A DNA stretch of 64,000 nucleotides from Lineus longissimus. Taxonomy: Eukaryota > Nemertea > Pilidiophora > Heteronemertea > Lineidae. Of the stretch, positions 9,944 through 21,259 are shown piece after piece. The notes below the pieces were generated by a model. That model did not search any database. It was given only the letters and a program-made list of their open reading frames with translations, and had not been told where the DNA came from. Position numbers and translations under genes: made by a program. The stretch covers positions 10,175,001 to 10,239,000 of the forward strand of contig NC_088326.1 in the NCBI RefSeq assembly GCF_910592395.1, given 5' to 3'. The first letter of the stretch is position 1; the number at the start of each line of letters is the position of its first letter.

Positions 9944-10054
9944 GTTTCTGAGTGGGAATTTCAGAGAGAGAAAAAAGTTTCAGTTATCACGAATGAAAAA
10001 GTTTTGAAAGTAACGCGCAGGTTACAAAGGTTTACTCCCCACCCGATAGAATAA
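9944..10054 (+). pseudogene. ORF-C fragment in unit 2
   Basis: Only the last third of ORF-C remains, from the SEWEFQRE region to the stop after HPIE. The 5' part, the TATA-like box and the hairpins were removed by the 1.4-kb deletion that ends at about 9943. Confidence 0.5.
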
Positions 10055-10108
10055 TGGATAAGACGGAAAATTTGTAGAATATTCGATTTCTTTTTAAAAC
10101 CCAGTCTA

Positions 10109-11110
10109 TCAAGCATGAGAGCGGTGATAGAACTTCAAATACCCTCGGCCAATTCCTGGCCAAGCTACGAAAGATCCGTCCCGGCCAGCGGCAATCATAT
10201 CTACATCGGAAATTATCGTCGATTGGTAACTCTTTCTATAATACCAATAGTGTGGAAGATTTTTCGGAATAGGAATATAGGTCACAATTAAACCTTTCTT
10301 GCGCTTGTCTGGAGTCATCGGCATCATTATTTGGTTGGCACTGTCCCATGTTACGTGATAGCAACCATGTCTACATCTAAAATCGGGCCATTTCAAATTG
10401 CAAATTACATGTAATACCACTTTCTGCTGATAGTTGCTCCTTTTAGTAAACAGATGTACACAGTTCCACATTGTGGCAAGTACATCCTTTCCTGCAGTTA
10501 TAAAGACGGAATTCTGCGTTCGCTGTACTGACCGAACCATGGTTCTTTGAATGATGTGCACGTCCAGCTCCCTCCCCGCCGTCAAAGTGTAGTTGAATTT
10601 ATTATCGACACCCTTGTCAATATCAATCTCGAAAACACCAAGTGCAATGAAGGAACTCGTTCTTAGGCCATTTTTGCGTACGCGATGAACGTATATAACG
10701 AAAGCTTGCCCAGTCAACTCGATGTGTTCTATGTACAAAATTAAAATGAGCTCAATGTTCTGACTCTGAGTTGGCAGTTCCATAATGTAGAAACCCAAAT
10801 GAACGCAACTGCGATCAAATATTTTCGGACATTCCCTTGGTCTGGCTGTACTAAATATCACGAAATAGGCCTTCCGAATGTATAATTTGTAGATCAACAG
10901 ATGCTTGTTGATTGAACTTGTAGAAGAGTTGAATAACTGTCTTGAGACATATCGCCCTCGATTTTGATAAATCTGATGTATGAAAGGGGATCTTCGTTTA
11001 ACATACATCCTTTCCACTAGGATATATCTGTTAACATACTTGTCATAATAGACTCGAAGCGAAAGGACAACCGCCGTATTCCTAAAGATCTTGTCGACTT
11101 TGTAACTCAT
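10109..11110 (-). CDS. ORF-A copy 2, intact (333 residues)
   Basis: This copy is open from ATG 11108-11110 to the stop after SHA. It is one codon shorter than copy 3 because the last arginine codon CGA is replaced by TGA context. It differs from copy 3 by scattered substitutions, for example F at 9, A at 13, KRRSPF for KRRSPL and SCVHL for NGVHL. There are no insertions or deletions. It is nearest to copy 6. The five cysteines at 94, 217, 237, 246 and 250 are kept and an extra cysteine follows the FDR motif. The function is unknown. Confidence 0.45.
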   Translation of the reverse strand: MSYKVDKIFRNTAVVLSLRVYYDKYVNRYILVERMYVKRRSPFIHQIYQNRGRYVSRQLFNSSTSSINKHLLIYKLYIRKAYFVIFSTARPRECPKIFDRSCVHLGFYIMELPTQSQNIELILILYIEHIELTGQAFVIYVHRVRKNGLRTSSFIALGVFEIDIDKGVDNKFNYTLTAGRELDVHIIQRTMVRSVQRTQNSVFITAGKDVLATMWNCVHLFTKRSNYQQKVVLHVICNLKWPDFRCRHGCYHVTWDSANQIMMPMTPDKRKKGLIVTYIPIPKNLPHYWYYRKSYQSTIISDVDMIAAGRDGSFVAWPGIGRGYLKFYHRSHA

Positions 11111-13127
11111 TCTTGGCAACTTTTCTCCTTTTTATAAATTCAAATTAAAACTTGTCTCACATTATTAACTAAAGGTACCAATGGCATTCAAACGCTTATG
11201 TTACAAATGTGCCGGCTACCCAGTCACCTTCTTTTTTACAGCAGCGGTTTCCACATTATTGAATAACACACGAAATTAAAACATTTCAAAATTACTGAAA
11301 TATCACGCTATTCCAATTTTAATCCCGACTGGACCTAAGTGAGGCATGTTATACAAACGATTAGGTAACTATCGCCTGATTACATGTAAGTGACCCAACC
11401 GAAGAAGTAACACAAAATCAACCGATTATGTTATCCACGACACAAAAAGTAAGGTGAAATACCCAACCGAACACAAAATAAACCGATAAAATGACCTCAT
11501 TTTCCTACAAGAGTTGCCACCTCTTCTTCCGTCGTCTGTAAAAATATTAAAATTCTAAATGGGCTATATCTCATTTCATCAGGTTGGTTGATTTGACCTA
11601 CATTTCAAGGTCGCAGAAATCAACCATACTTAATTACATTTCACCAACAGTGGCACCTGTTATTAATATTTTGTCAAAGAGTCTTTACTTCGTTGATGTA
11701 TACATGGTACAGCGTTCGGTCATCCCAATATGTTGCAAACATTCGATGGAAGTGTCCTACCTTTAACGCCTTGCCAGGTCATGAATGTCAGAAAACAATT
11801 TGTAATTTGAATTCAATGACTATTCCTTTTCTTCTTACATACATGTAATGTACTGATGAAACGAAGGCAGATCAACCAAGACCTTTCCATATACAGCTAT
11901 TAACAGACAATGGAAGAAGCACTGTCAACGCGTGTATACCCCTTTGAGATGAGGTCACTGCATCAGTTGATTTTGTGTCACTTATTCGGTTTGGTCACTG
12001 ATAATCGTGCCAATGTGAGTCATCCAAACGGTTGGGCCGTTGGTCATTTATTTGGCTAATTTTGAGTCACTTAATATTCGGTAAGGTCATGACCTAATTG
12101 GTTGATTTTGTTTTACGATTAGGTCGGATCACTTTATCGGTTGATTGTATGTTACTTCAGTTGATTCACTTAATTGGGCGATGTGACCTATCACTTTCGG
12201 GACAAGGTATCCGTGCAGAGATCATTTTTGTGCGGATCGATGCATTGCAACGCCTGGTGTGGAGACGAAAATCTACACGACGACGTCACGCTGTTCGCAC
12301 TCGTATACCCGTTCACCTTGTCTTCGCTGAGAACAACAAAGGTAGGCTACTGAAATATAAAGCCGCTCACTCCGCTACAGATACAGACATGAATGAACTA
12401 AACAAATTTTGCTTTCAACGCCATAAAAACCTGAAAACCTCGAAGAGTTCAATTGAAAACCCGTGTTCTTTATGTTATTTTTGATAAATCTGATAAAAAC
12501 TCACCACGATTTCTTTGATAGATCTTGTAGGAGAGAGAAAATAATACATGAACTGTCTGGCTCATATTAATCTCACCTTTTCGCTCCCGGATATTCTAAC
12601 CTGATTTGGCCTTAAATATGTTCAATGATCCAAAATTCCAATGCGCATCCAAATCTTTAACGAGATGTGCAAAACGTGTGGGCGTCGCCCAAAGCTGCCT
12701 AAAATGCACCACAGATTGATAACTTACTTTTAAAGCTGATCAGAGAGATACCTTTAGGCCCCGAATGAAGGTCAGACAAAAGCACGTTAGTTGATAAAAC
12801 GGCGTGTTTTCATAGTAAAGGGGAAATCCCAGTGCAATTCACTCGAAAACTATCGCGGGCACGTACAGTCCTCATCATCAGCATTCTATATCATGTATAA
12901 AGGTTTAGGCGTTCGGGTAGAATCTGGGCATCTAGGTGACATCTAGGCTGGTCACAACGATTTGTTGACGAAATACGGAATTCCTGTAGACCAGGAAGGG
13001 AAACTTAGTCGAAGACAATTGCTTTGTCATGTAAGTTGTTGATAGGTAGAGAAAACAGAGTTGGTATTTTGATTTGAACGCAGTAAATTGTGTTAGTCGC
13101 GTTGGAATATGAGGACACTGCGGGAGA

Positions 13128-13715
13128 TCAGAAAAGGATTAATCTGGAAATATCCTTTTTTCCTGCGGGGCCACTAATCCCAAAAACTGCAATTTCTAGA
13201 ATGTATACGTCCAGAGGGATTTCAAGAATAACAGGGGGTACATTCAATAATCTAACCTCTTTGACCATAGTTTCCCTGCTGTTAAGGGCTTCCTTGGGCT
13301 TCCATCTCTTGCAATGTGACCATGACTCGAACCTACATGCATGCTTCCCCCTACGATGATTGAAGCCAGCGATGACATCATGTTTGGAACTCAAAACAGC
13401 ACATTCTGGTCTTGAACGCGAATTTATTGGCAACCAGTATTTGAGGGATATATCTTCACGCCGCTCTTCAGCATCATAAAGCCGTATAAAGGTTATGCCT
13501 AAACAAGCAAGTATGGTGCTCTCGATTATACATATATGGAGGGCTGCAAACAAGATATTTCGATGGAAACCCCTCCTCGTTGTTGACGAAACACAAGTAT
13601 CATTTGAGCTGATTATTTCCGATAAAATATTAATAATACTATTCAAGTTCATTTCATTTGCTTTCAATGCAATCAGTGTATGTCGCTTAGTTAGTTCTAG
13701 TGGTCTGAAGTGCAT
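13128..13715 (-). CDS. ORF-B copy 2, intact (195 residues)
   Basis: Open from ATG to the same stop as copy 1. It is distinguished by ILACL instead of SLACL, DAEERRED, FESWSH and AVFGIS. This variant is shared with copy 6, in line with the block homology between units 2-3 and 6-7. It is unrecognised, and the opposite strand is partly open as well. Confidence 0.3.
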   Translation of the reverse strand: MHFRPLELTKRHTLIALKANEMNLNSIINILSEIISSNDTCVSSTTRRGFHRNILFAALHICIIESTILACLGITFIRLYDAEERREDISLKYWLPINSRSRPECAVLSSKHDVIAGFNHRRGKHACRFESWSHCKRWKPKEALNSRETMVKEVRLLNVPPVILEIPLDVYILEIAVFGISGPAGKKDISRLILF

Positions 13716-13899
13716 TTGGGAGTTCGTGTTGACACTCGGTGTGTGTTGTTGGCGAGCTGATCGATGTCATGCCAGAAGAATATACTCTGCTTTCATGCTT
13801 TTAAGATCTGTTCTCAATATCTAATTCGAACTACATACCATGCAAGATAAAAAGGCATTTTCGTCGTATACCATGTCCACAACGTCGATCATGTTCAGG

Positions 13900-14071
13900 T
13901 GTAACATCTGTGGTTGTTTCCCATGTGTCAGTGTTTCCAAACAATAGGCAGCTAGAGAGACCACGACTTTTCAATAGGGGGGATACACAGAAAAACTTGT
14001 CAATCTATTTTTGAGCGTTCCCAAACAATGAGGGGAAACACTCAAAAACAGAAACACTCAAAAACATTACA
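13900..14071. mobile_element. 172-bp TG...CA insertion (solo-LTR or MITE-like), unit 2
   Basis: TGTAA at the left end and TTACA at the right end bound 172 bases that are absent from units 1, 4, 7 and 8. CCGG flanks it on the right and CAGG (mutated CCGG) on the left, while empty sites have a single CCGG, so there is a 4-base target duplication. TG...CA ends with a 4-base duplication fit a small solo LTR. The TGTAA/TTACA termini and inner inverted motifs (tttttgagcg against cactcaaaaa) would also fit a MITE. Confidence 0.6.
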
Positions 14072-16658
14072 CCGGCATGGCGTTTGCTTTGATAAAGTAC
14101 TGATTTAATAAACCGGTGACACTGGAGTCTAAAGGTGGGCCTGCTGTAGGTTAAATCCGCAGGTGGTAATGCCATTAGAAAAGGTAAGGATGCCAGGTCC
14201 CCTTCTCAACACTCGGATATCGGAACGAAACCTGCCATCGCCCCAGAAGCAGTCATTGTGGATCCAGAGGGCAATGAGAGATCCTTTTCTGAGATTGAAA
14301 CCCCTTCTAATTTTTCGGAGATATCGAGGTCAAAGAAAACAGCAAAATATTCACATCTGTGAGATTAACAGGAAGAAGGTCAAGCACAAAGAACAAATAT
14401 CAAAAACAAGACAAGGAAGGATGTGCAAGGGAATCCGCATAGTTTGGAGGATGTACTTTGTTGTCCGTCGTGGACCCGGAGAAGGCCCATTACATGTATG
14501 GCACTTATAGTGTGCAAATCTCAAAGTCGTCCATTTTTTCCGGTGGAGCCCGTTACACATACGTTATTCCTCGGTTCCCATGCGTTCCTTTATCGGGTAA
14601 TTGTCCGCTGTGGAAGCGGTACACCTCATGTTCATCCGCTGCATGTCAGGTGGTAGTCGGGCCTCGAGCCACGTCCACCGGACATCAAAGAGCATGAACT
14701 GACAAGTACAGGAAGACGAACACACTAGTTCCCAACAAAACGCATGCCCAACACAAACGAACCGTACAACCAGGCGGACGTGGTTGTCTAGTGGAGTCTG
14801 TGCCAAAGTTTGTATATCCACAAAACATTTCTCCGGATGAAGCGAACCTCGCCCGTTCTTGCCTAACAAGGAAAGCATTCGTGGAACGAAAGACAAATAG
14901 GAAACGCATGCAAACGGACAACATCGGATTGGACTTTGCTCTCTATTGGACGTCTGTTATAACGCAATCCGTCAAGGTGTGATCATGACTGGCGCTTCAA
15001 ATCATTTCTGCATATTTTGGAAACGGAAGATACATGTAATGCACATGGATCGATCCATACCGTCCATCATTTCCGACTTGGATAGACATTGTTTGGCGAC
15101 ACCATGTAGTCCGGTGGTCACGGCGTCGTTTCCTGGCCTGGCCTGTGTTGATTCGAAGTAATTATTGAAGCGAGTTTGGATCGTAGAACCTCGATTATCT
15201 TATGCATGTCGTGTTGTCAAAATTCAGCAGGTTTTAGTCATTTCATGTATTGATTTCTTAAACTCCATCAATATAGCCGATTATACTGAGTTGCATTGGT
15301 TTGTGTTAAATGCTTATCGATATTTGGTATGGAATATGAAAAACAGTACCCTACGATGCATCATATGCCTAAATTATTATTTTAAAGATCATGAATGTAC
15401 ATAATGCAACACAAAAAAGTATTTGTTTCATCGACCTATTAAGACTGATGTATTACAACATTGTCAAAACAAAGGCCAAGACGTGAAATAATGACCATCA
15501 GACAGAACACGGTGTCGCCAATGCATTGCCTATCCAGATCGAACTGGTTAGATATTGGCATTGACGTTGCGTTTATTATCTAGCTTGAATATAGCATGCT
15601 CCTAGAGTTAACCGATCTGACATCGGTGTAAATAGATAATGTAAGCAAGCCGAGTCTGTTCCTTGTCTAGTGTTAATGAAATAAACGTTGGCATCGCCAA
15701 TAAGTGATTGTGGGGCATTGCAGTGGATTGACTCGACAATCAACCTTGTGGTCCTTGTCTAGCTCTCTATGATGAAAATGTTGTCGTTCGATGTTTAAAA
15801 AAGTGATAAGGAGGTAGGTATTGGCTGTCGCTCTAAACACCGCAATGATGGTAGAGCTAAGATATATATGAAGATAGCTCCATCCGAGCGAAGTTTGCTG
15901 ACACAACCAGTAGGCCTACTGGCAGCGATGTATTAATTTCTTTTCTAAAACATCCGAAATGGTAAGGATCGCCCTTTTGGTAATGCGATGTATACATACA
16001 TGGCTAAACTCTGTCTTAGTCTCATTCACGAACAGATTGTGAACTTTTTAAAGGTTTCTCCACTGCTTTTGGCTGGAGCTGGTCCAGGTGTTTCTTTTCT
16101 TAATCCAGGAAATTAACGTCATCAGCATATTCTATTTGTAGTGGCAGGTCCAGGCTTGAGACTGGTGGGTTAGGCCTGTTGGGGCTTGCAAGTGTAGCAG
16201 CAATTTAGCAGGTTAAAGGGACTGGTGAAAAGGCGGTTGGCCTGTGGTGAGCCTAGTAGTTTCAAACGAATCGAACAGTTCATTTTTCACGCCGATCCTT
16301 AGCTTCATCCCTGCCAGGAGGGATCTTACATGTCTCAGAATATGATCACCGAAGCCTGCTTTCAGTAGGACAACTAAGTTGCGTTTCCACCTGATGGAAA
16401 CGCAGGCTCGAGACATATTAATGCTCATCTTGTGGAAGTCCCATTTCCTTTTGGGACTTTAGAAATTACTTAACTAGGTGTTATCTCGTTGATTGTTTTA
16501 CTAATCACAGGGAGTGTGACTGAGTTCAAGATCAAGATTTTTACCCCGACTCAGCCACTCCTCTTCATAAAAAAGACAAGGGGTATCTCGATTAATTCTC
16601 CATTAGTTTATAAAAGACATACGAACCAACACACAGTACAGAGGACGGTTTTGATTTG

Positions 16659-16928
16659 ATGATAGTTATAATGAATCGGACCAATCAAACTTCGTCTTCC
16701 AAACTGCCATGGGAAGCATTAGTGCAGAAGGTAGTGTTACGGAAAATAGAGTGTTATCATTTTTCGTCTCGTCAAAAATCTGAGCGCGAAATCCCATATC
16801 CTATAAATATACTGATCGTTTCTGAGTGGGAATTTCAGAGAGAAAAAAATGTTTCAGTTTTCACGAATGAAAAAGTTTTGAAAGTAACGAGCAGGTTACA
16901 AAGGTTTACTTGCCACCCGATAGAATAA
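16659..16928 (+). CDS. ORF-C copy in unit 3
   Basis: Intact 89-codon frame, with the same residues as the unit 1 copy as far as compared. The TATA-like box at 16609-16616 is present. Confidence 0.25.
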   Translation: MIVIMNRTNQTSSSKLPWEALVQKVVLRKIECYHFSSRQKSEREIPYPINILIVSEWEFQREKNVSVFTNEKVLKVTSRLQRFTCHPIE

Positions 16929-16979
16929 TGGATAAGACGGAAAATTTGTAGAATATTCTATTTCTTTTAAAAACCCAGT

Positions 16980-17984
16980 CTATCGAGCATGAGATCGGTG
17001 ATAGAACTTCAAATACCCGCGGCCAATTCCTGGCCAAGCTACGAAAGATCCGTCCTGGCCAGCGGCAATCATATCTACATGTGAAATTATCGTCGATTGG
17101 TAACTCTTTCTATAATACCAATAGTGTGGAAGATTTTTCGGAATAGGAATATAGGTAACAATAAAACCTTTTTTGCGCTTGTCTGGAGTCATCGGTATCA
17201 TTATTTGGTTGGCACTGTCCCATGTTACGTGATAGCAACCATGTCTACATCTAAAATCGGGCCATTTCAAATTGCAAATTACATGTATTACCACTTTCTG
17301 CTGATAGTTGCTCCTTTTAGTAAACAGATGTACACAGTTCCACATTGTGGCAAGTACATCCTTTCCTGCAGTTATAAAGACGGAATTCTGCGTTCGCTGT
17401 ACTGACCGAACCATGGTTCTTTGAATGATGTGCACGTCCAGCTCCCTCCCCGCCGTCAAAGTGTAGTTGAATTTATTATCGACACCCTTGTCAATATCAA
17501 TCTCGAAAACACCAAGTGCAATGAAGGAACTCGTTCTTAGGCCATTTTTGCGTACGCGATGAACGTATATAACGAAAGCTTGCCCAGTCAACTCGATGTG
17601 TTCTATGTACAAAATTAAAATGAGCTCAATGTTCTGACTCTGAGTGGGCAGTTCCATAATGTAGAAACCCAAATGAACGCCATTGCGATCAAATATTTTC
17701 GGACATTCCCTTGGGCTGCTTGTACTAAATATTACGAAATAGGCCTTCCGAATGTATACTTTGTAGATCAACAGATGCTTGTTGATTGAACTTGTAGAAG
17801 AGTTGAATAACTGTCTTGAGACATATCGCCCTCGATTTTGATAAATCTGATGGATGAGAGGGGATCTTCGTTTACCATACACCCTTTCCACTAGGATATA
17901 TCTGTTAACATACTTATCATAACAGACTCGAAGCGAAAGGACAACCACCGTATTCCTAAGGATCTTGTCGACTTTGTAACTCAT
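16980..17984 (-). CDS. ORF-A copy 3, intact (334 residues), reference copy
   Basis: Intronless minus-strand frame from ATG (MSYKVDK) at 17982-17984. The in-frame TTG three codons upstream is a poorer start. The protein is basic and rich in I, V and Y. Strand-like hydrophobic runs are at about residues 71-87 (LLIYKVYIRKAYFVIF), 103-112, 120-142 and 153-164. A cysteine cluster at 237, 246 and 250 is followed by H252. The tail at 267-300 is basic and aromatic (PDKRKKGF, HYWYYRKSY). There is no signal peptide or membrane helix. I recognise no family. A beta-rich fold is an inference from residue pattern only. It has one private change, cysteine for tyrosine at residue 21. A TATAAAAAG on this strand lies only 18-26 bases before the ATG, too close to be a convincing promoter. 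Confidence 0.45.
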   Translation of the reverse strand: MSYKVDKILRNTVVVLSLRVCYDKYVNRYILVERVYGKRRSPLIHQIYQNRGRYVSRQLFNSSTSSINKHLLIYKVYIRKAYFVIFSTSSPRECPKIFDRNGVHLGFYIMELPTQSQNIELILILYIEHIELTGQAFVIYVHRVRKNGLRTSSFIALGVFEIDIDKGVDNKFNYTLTAGRELDVHIIQRTMVRSVQRTQNSVFITAGKDVLATMWNCVHLFTKRSNYQQKVVIHVICNLKWPDFRCRHGCYHVTWDSANQIMIPMTPDKRKKGFIVTYIPIPKNLPHYWYYRKSYQSTIISHVDMIAAGQDGSFVAWPGIGRGYLKFYHRSHAR

Positions 17985-18384
17985 TCTTGGCAACTTTTCT
18001 CCTTTTTATAAATTCAAATTAAAACTTGTCTCACATTATTAACTAAAAGTACCAATGTCATTCAAACGCTTATGTTACAAATGTGCCGGCCACCCAGTCA
18101 ACTTCTTTTTTACAGCAGCGGTTTCCACAATATTGAATAACACACGAAATTAAAGCATTCCAAAATTACTGAAATATCACGCTATTCCAATTTTAATCCC
18201 GACTGGACCCAAGTGAGGCATGTTATACAAACGATTAGGTAACTATCGCCTGATTACATGTAAGTGGCCCAACCAATGAAGTAACACAAAATCAACCGAT
18301 TATGTGATCGACGACACAAAAAGTAAGGTGAAATACCCAACCGAACACAAAATAAACCGATAAAATGACCTCATTTTCCTGTAA

Positions 18385-18404
18385 GGGGAGGGGGGGGGGG
18401 GGGG
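18385..18404 (+). repeat. G-run in unit 3
   Basis: Four G, A, then 15 G, in the same place as in unit 1. Confidence 0.9.
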
Positions 18405-19988
18405 TTACACACGAGTTGCCACCTTTTCTTCCGTCGTCTGTAAATGTATAATAATTCAAAATGGGTTACATCTCATTTCATCAGGTTGGTTGATTTGACC
18501 TACATTTCAAGGTCACAGAAATCAACCATACGTAATTACATTTCACCAACAGTGGCACCTGTTATTAATATTTTGTCCAAGAGTCTTTACTTCGTTGATG
18601 TTTACATGGTACAGCGTTTGGTCATTCCAATATGTTGAAAACATTCGATGGAAGTGTCCTACCTTTAACGCCTTGCCAGGTCATGAATGTCAGAAAACTA
18701 CTTGTAATTCATATTCAATGGCTATTTCTTTTCTTCTTACATACATGTAATGTACTGATGAAACGAAGGCAGATCATTCAATACCTTACCATGCTATAAA
18801 CAGACAATGGAAGAAGCACTGTCAACGCGTGTATACCCCCTTGAGATGTGGTCACTGCATCGGTTGATTTTGTGTCACTTATTCGGTTTGGTCACTGATA
18901 ATCTTGCCAATGTGAGTCATCCAAACGGTTGGGCGTTGGTCATTTATTTGGCTAATTTTGAGTCACTTAATATTCGGTAAGGTCATGGTCTAATTGGTTG
19001 ATTTTGTTTTACGATTAGGTCGGATCACTTTATCGGTTGATTGTATGTTACTTCAGTTGATTCACTTAATTGGGCGATGTGACATATCACTTTCGGAACA
19101 AGGTATCCGTGCAGAGATCATTTTTGTGCGGAACGATGCATTGCAACGCCTGGTGTGGAGACGAAAATCTACACGACGACGTCACGCTGTTCGCACTCGT
19201 TTACCCCGTTCACCTTGTCTCCGCGGAGAACAACAAAGGTAGGCTACTGAAATAAAAAGCCGCTCACTCCGCTACAGATACAGACATGAATGCACTAAAC
19301 AAATTTTGCTTTCAACGCAGTAAAATACCTGAAACCTCGAAGAGTTCAATTGAAAACCCGTGTTCTTTATGTTATTTCTGATAAATCTGATAAGAACTCA
19401 CCACGATTTCTTTGATATATCTTGTAGGAGAGAGAAAATAATACATGAACTGTCTGGCTCATATTAATCTTACCTTCTCGCTCCCGGATATTCTAACCCG
19501 ATTTGGCCTTAAAAATGTTCAATGACCCAAAATTCCAATGCGCATCCAAATCTTTAACGAGATGTGCAAAACGTGTGTGCGTCGCCCAAAGCTGCCTTAA
19601 ATGCACCACAGATTGATAACTTACTTTAAAAGCTGATCAGAGAGATACTTTTAAGCCCCGGAAGAAGGTCAGACAAAAGAATGTAAGTTGATAAAACGGC
19701 GTGTTTTCATAGAAAAGGGGAAATCCCAGTGCAATTCACTAGAAAACTATCGCGGAACGAACAGACCTCATGATCAGCATTCTATATCATGTATAAAGGT
19801 TTAGGCGTTCGGGTAGAATCTGGGCATCTAGGTGACATCTAGGCTGGTCACAACGATTTGTTGACGAAATACGGAATTCCTGTAGACCAGGAAGGGAAAC
19901 TTAGTCGAAGACAATTGCTTCGTCATGTAAGTTGTTGATAGGTAAAGAAAACAGAGTTGGTATTTTGATTTGAACGCAATAAATTGTG

Positions 19989-20612
19989 TTAGTTGCGTTG
20001 GAATATGAGGACACTGCGGGAGATCAGAAAAAGGATTAATCTGGAAATATCCTTTTTTCCTGCGGGGCCACTTATCCCAAAATCTACAATTTCTAGAATG
20101 TATACGTCCAGAGGGATTTCAAGAATAACAGGGGGTGCATTCAATAATCTAACCTCTTTGACCCTAGTTTCCCTGCTGTCAAGGGCTTCCTTGGGCTTCC
20201 ATCTCTTGCAATGTGACCATGACACGAACCTACATGCATGCTTCCTCCTCCGATTATTGAAGCCAGGGATGACATCATGTTTGGAACTCAAAACAGCACA
20301 TTCTGGTCTTGAACGCGAATTTATTGGTGGCCAGTATTTGAGGGTTACATCTTCACGCCGCTCTCCAGCATCATAAAGCCGTATAAAGGTTATGCCTAAA
20401 CAAGCAAGTGAGGTGCTCTCGATTATTCATATATGGAGGGCTGCAAACAAGATATTTCGATGGAAACCCCTCCTCGTTGTTGACGAAACACAAGTATCAT
20501 TTGAGCTGATCATTTCCGATAAAATATTAATAATACTATTCAAGTTCATTTCATTTGCTTTCAATGCAATCAGTGTATGTCGCTTAGTTAGTTCTAGTGG
20601 TCTGAAGTGCAT
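19989..20612 (-). pseudogene. ORF-B copy 3, nonsense at codon 62
   Basis: The frame starts at ATG 20610-20612 but codon 62, TGT in other copies, is TGA at 20427-20429. The rest stays open. One extra A in the run near 20034 shifts the last codons, so the C-terminus would read RSVLIFQRN instead of ending at LILF. Copy 5 has the same C-terminal variant without the nonsense codon. Confidence 0.4.
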
Positions 20613-20796
20613 TTGGGAGTTCGTGTTGACACTCGGTGTATGTTGTTGGCGAGCTGATCGATGTCATGCCTGAAGAATATACTCTGCTTTCATGCTTTTA
20701 AGATCTGTTCTCAATATCTAATTCGAACTACATACCATGCAAGATAAAAAGGCATTTTCGTCGTATACCATGTCCACAACGTCGATCATGTTCCGG

Positions 20797-20968
20797 TGTA
20801 ACATCTGTGGTTGTTTCCCATGTGTCAGTGTTTCCAAACAATAGGCAGCTAGAGAGACCACGACTTTTCAATAGGGGGGATACACAGAAAAACTTGTCAA
20901 TCTATTTTTGAGCGTTCCCAAACAATGAGGGGAAACACTCAAAAACAGAAACACTCAAAAACATTACA
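20797..20968. mobile_element. 172-bp TG...CA insertion, unit 3
   Basis: Same element and site as in unit 2, here with intact CCGG on both sides (20793-20796 and 20969-20972). The shared site shows one insertion spread by exchange between units. Confidence 0.6.
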
Positions 20969-21059
20969 CCGGCATGGCGTTTGCTTTGATAAAGTACTGA
21001 TTTAATAAACCGGTGACACTGGAGTCTATAGGTGGGCCTGCTGTAGGTTAAATCCGCAG

Positions 21060-21259
21060 GTGGTAATGCCATTAGAAAAGGTAAGGATGCCAGGTCCCCT
21101 TCTCAACACTCGGATATCGGAACGAAACCTGCCATCGCCCCAGAAGCAGTCACTGTGGATCCAGAGGGCAATGAGGGATCCTTTTCTGAGATTGAAACCC
21201 CTTCTAATTTTTCGGAGATATCGAGGTCAAAGAAAACAGCAAAATATTCACATCTGTGA
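21060..21259 (+). other. Exon-like remnant c
   Basis: After an aaatccgcag acceptor-like end, a 65-codon frame begins GNAIRKGKDA and is polar and acidic (VDPEGNE, SFSEIETPSN), ending at TGA 21257-21259. It resembles a hydrophilic tail. Units 2, 3, 5 and 6 keep the frame. Units 1, 4, 7 and 8 carry cttcttaat instead of cttctaat, which introduces TAA. Another frame of 115 codons overlaps it, so the assignment is weak. Confidence 0.2.

Larger units (their letters stand above)
7521..14585. repeat. Macrosatellite unit 2 (even type, no G-run)
   Basis: Unit 2 carries a private segment of about 1.08 kb (8712-9795) with a LINE tail. It lacks about 1.4 kb found in unit 1, the join being at about 9943 where taaaacatc runs straight into gtttctgag. 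From ORF-A onward it is close to unit 6 at a nearly constant offset of 30782-30785. It contains the 172-bp insertion. Confidence 0.93.
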
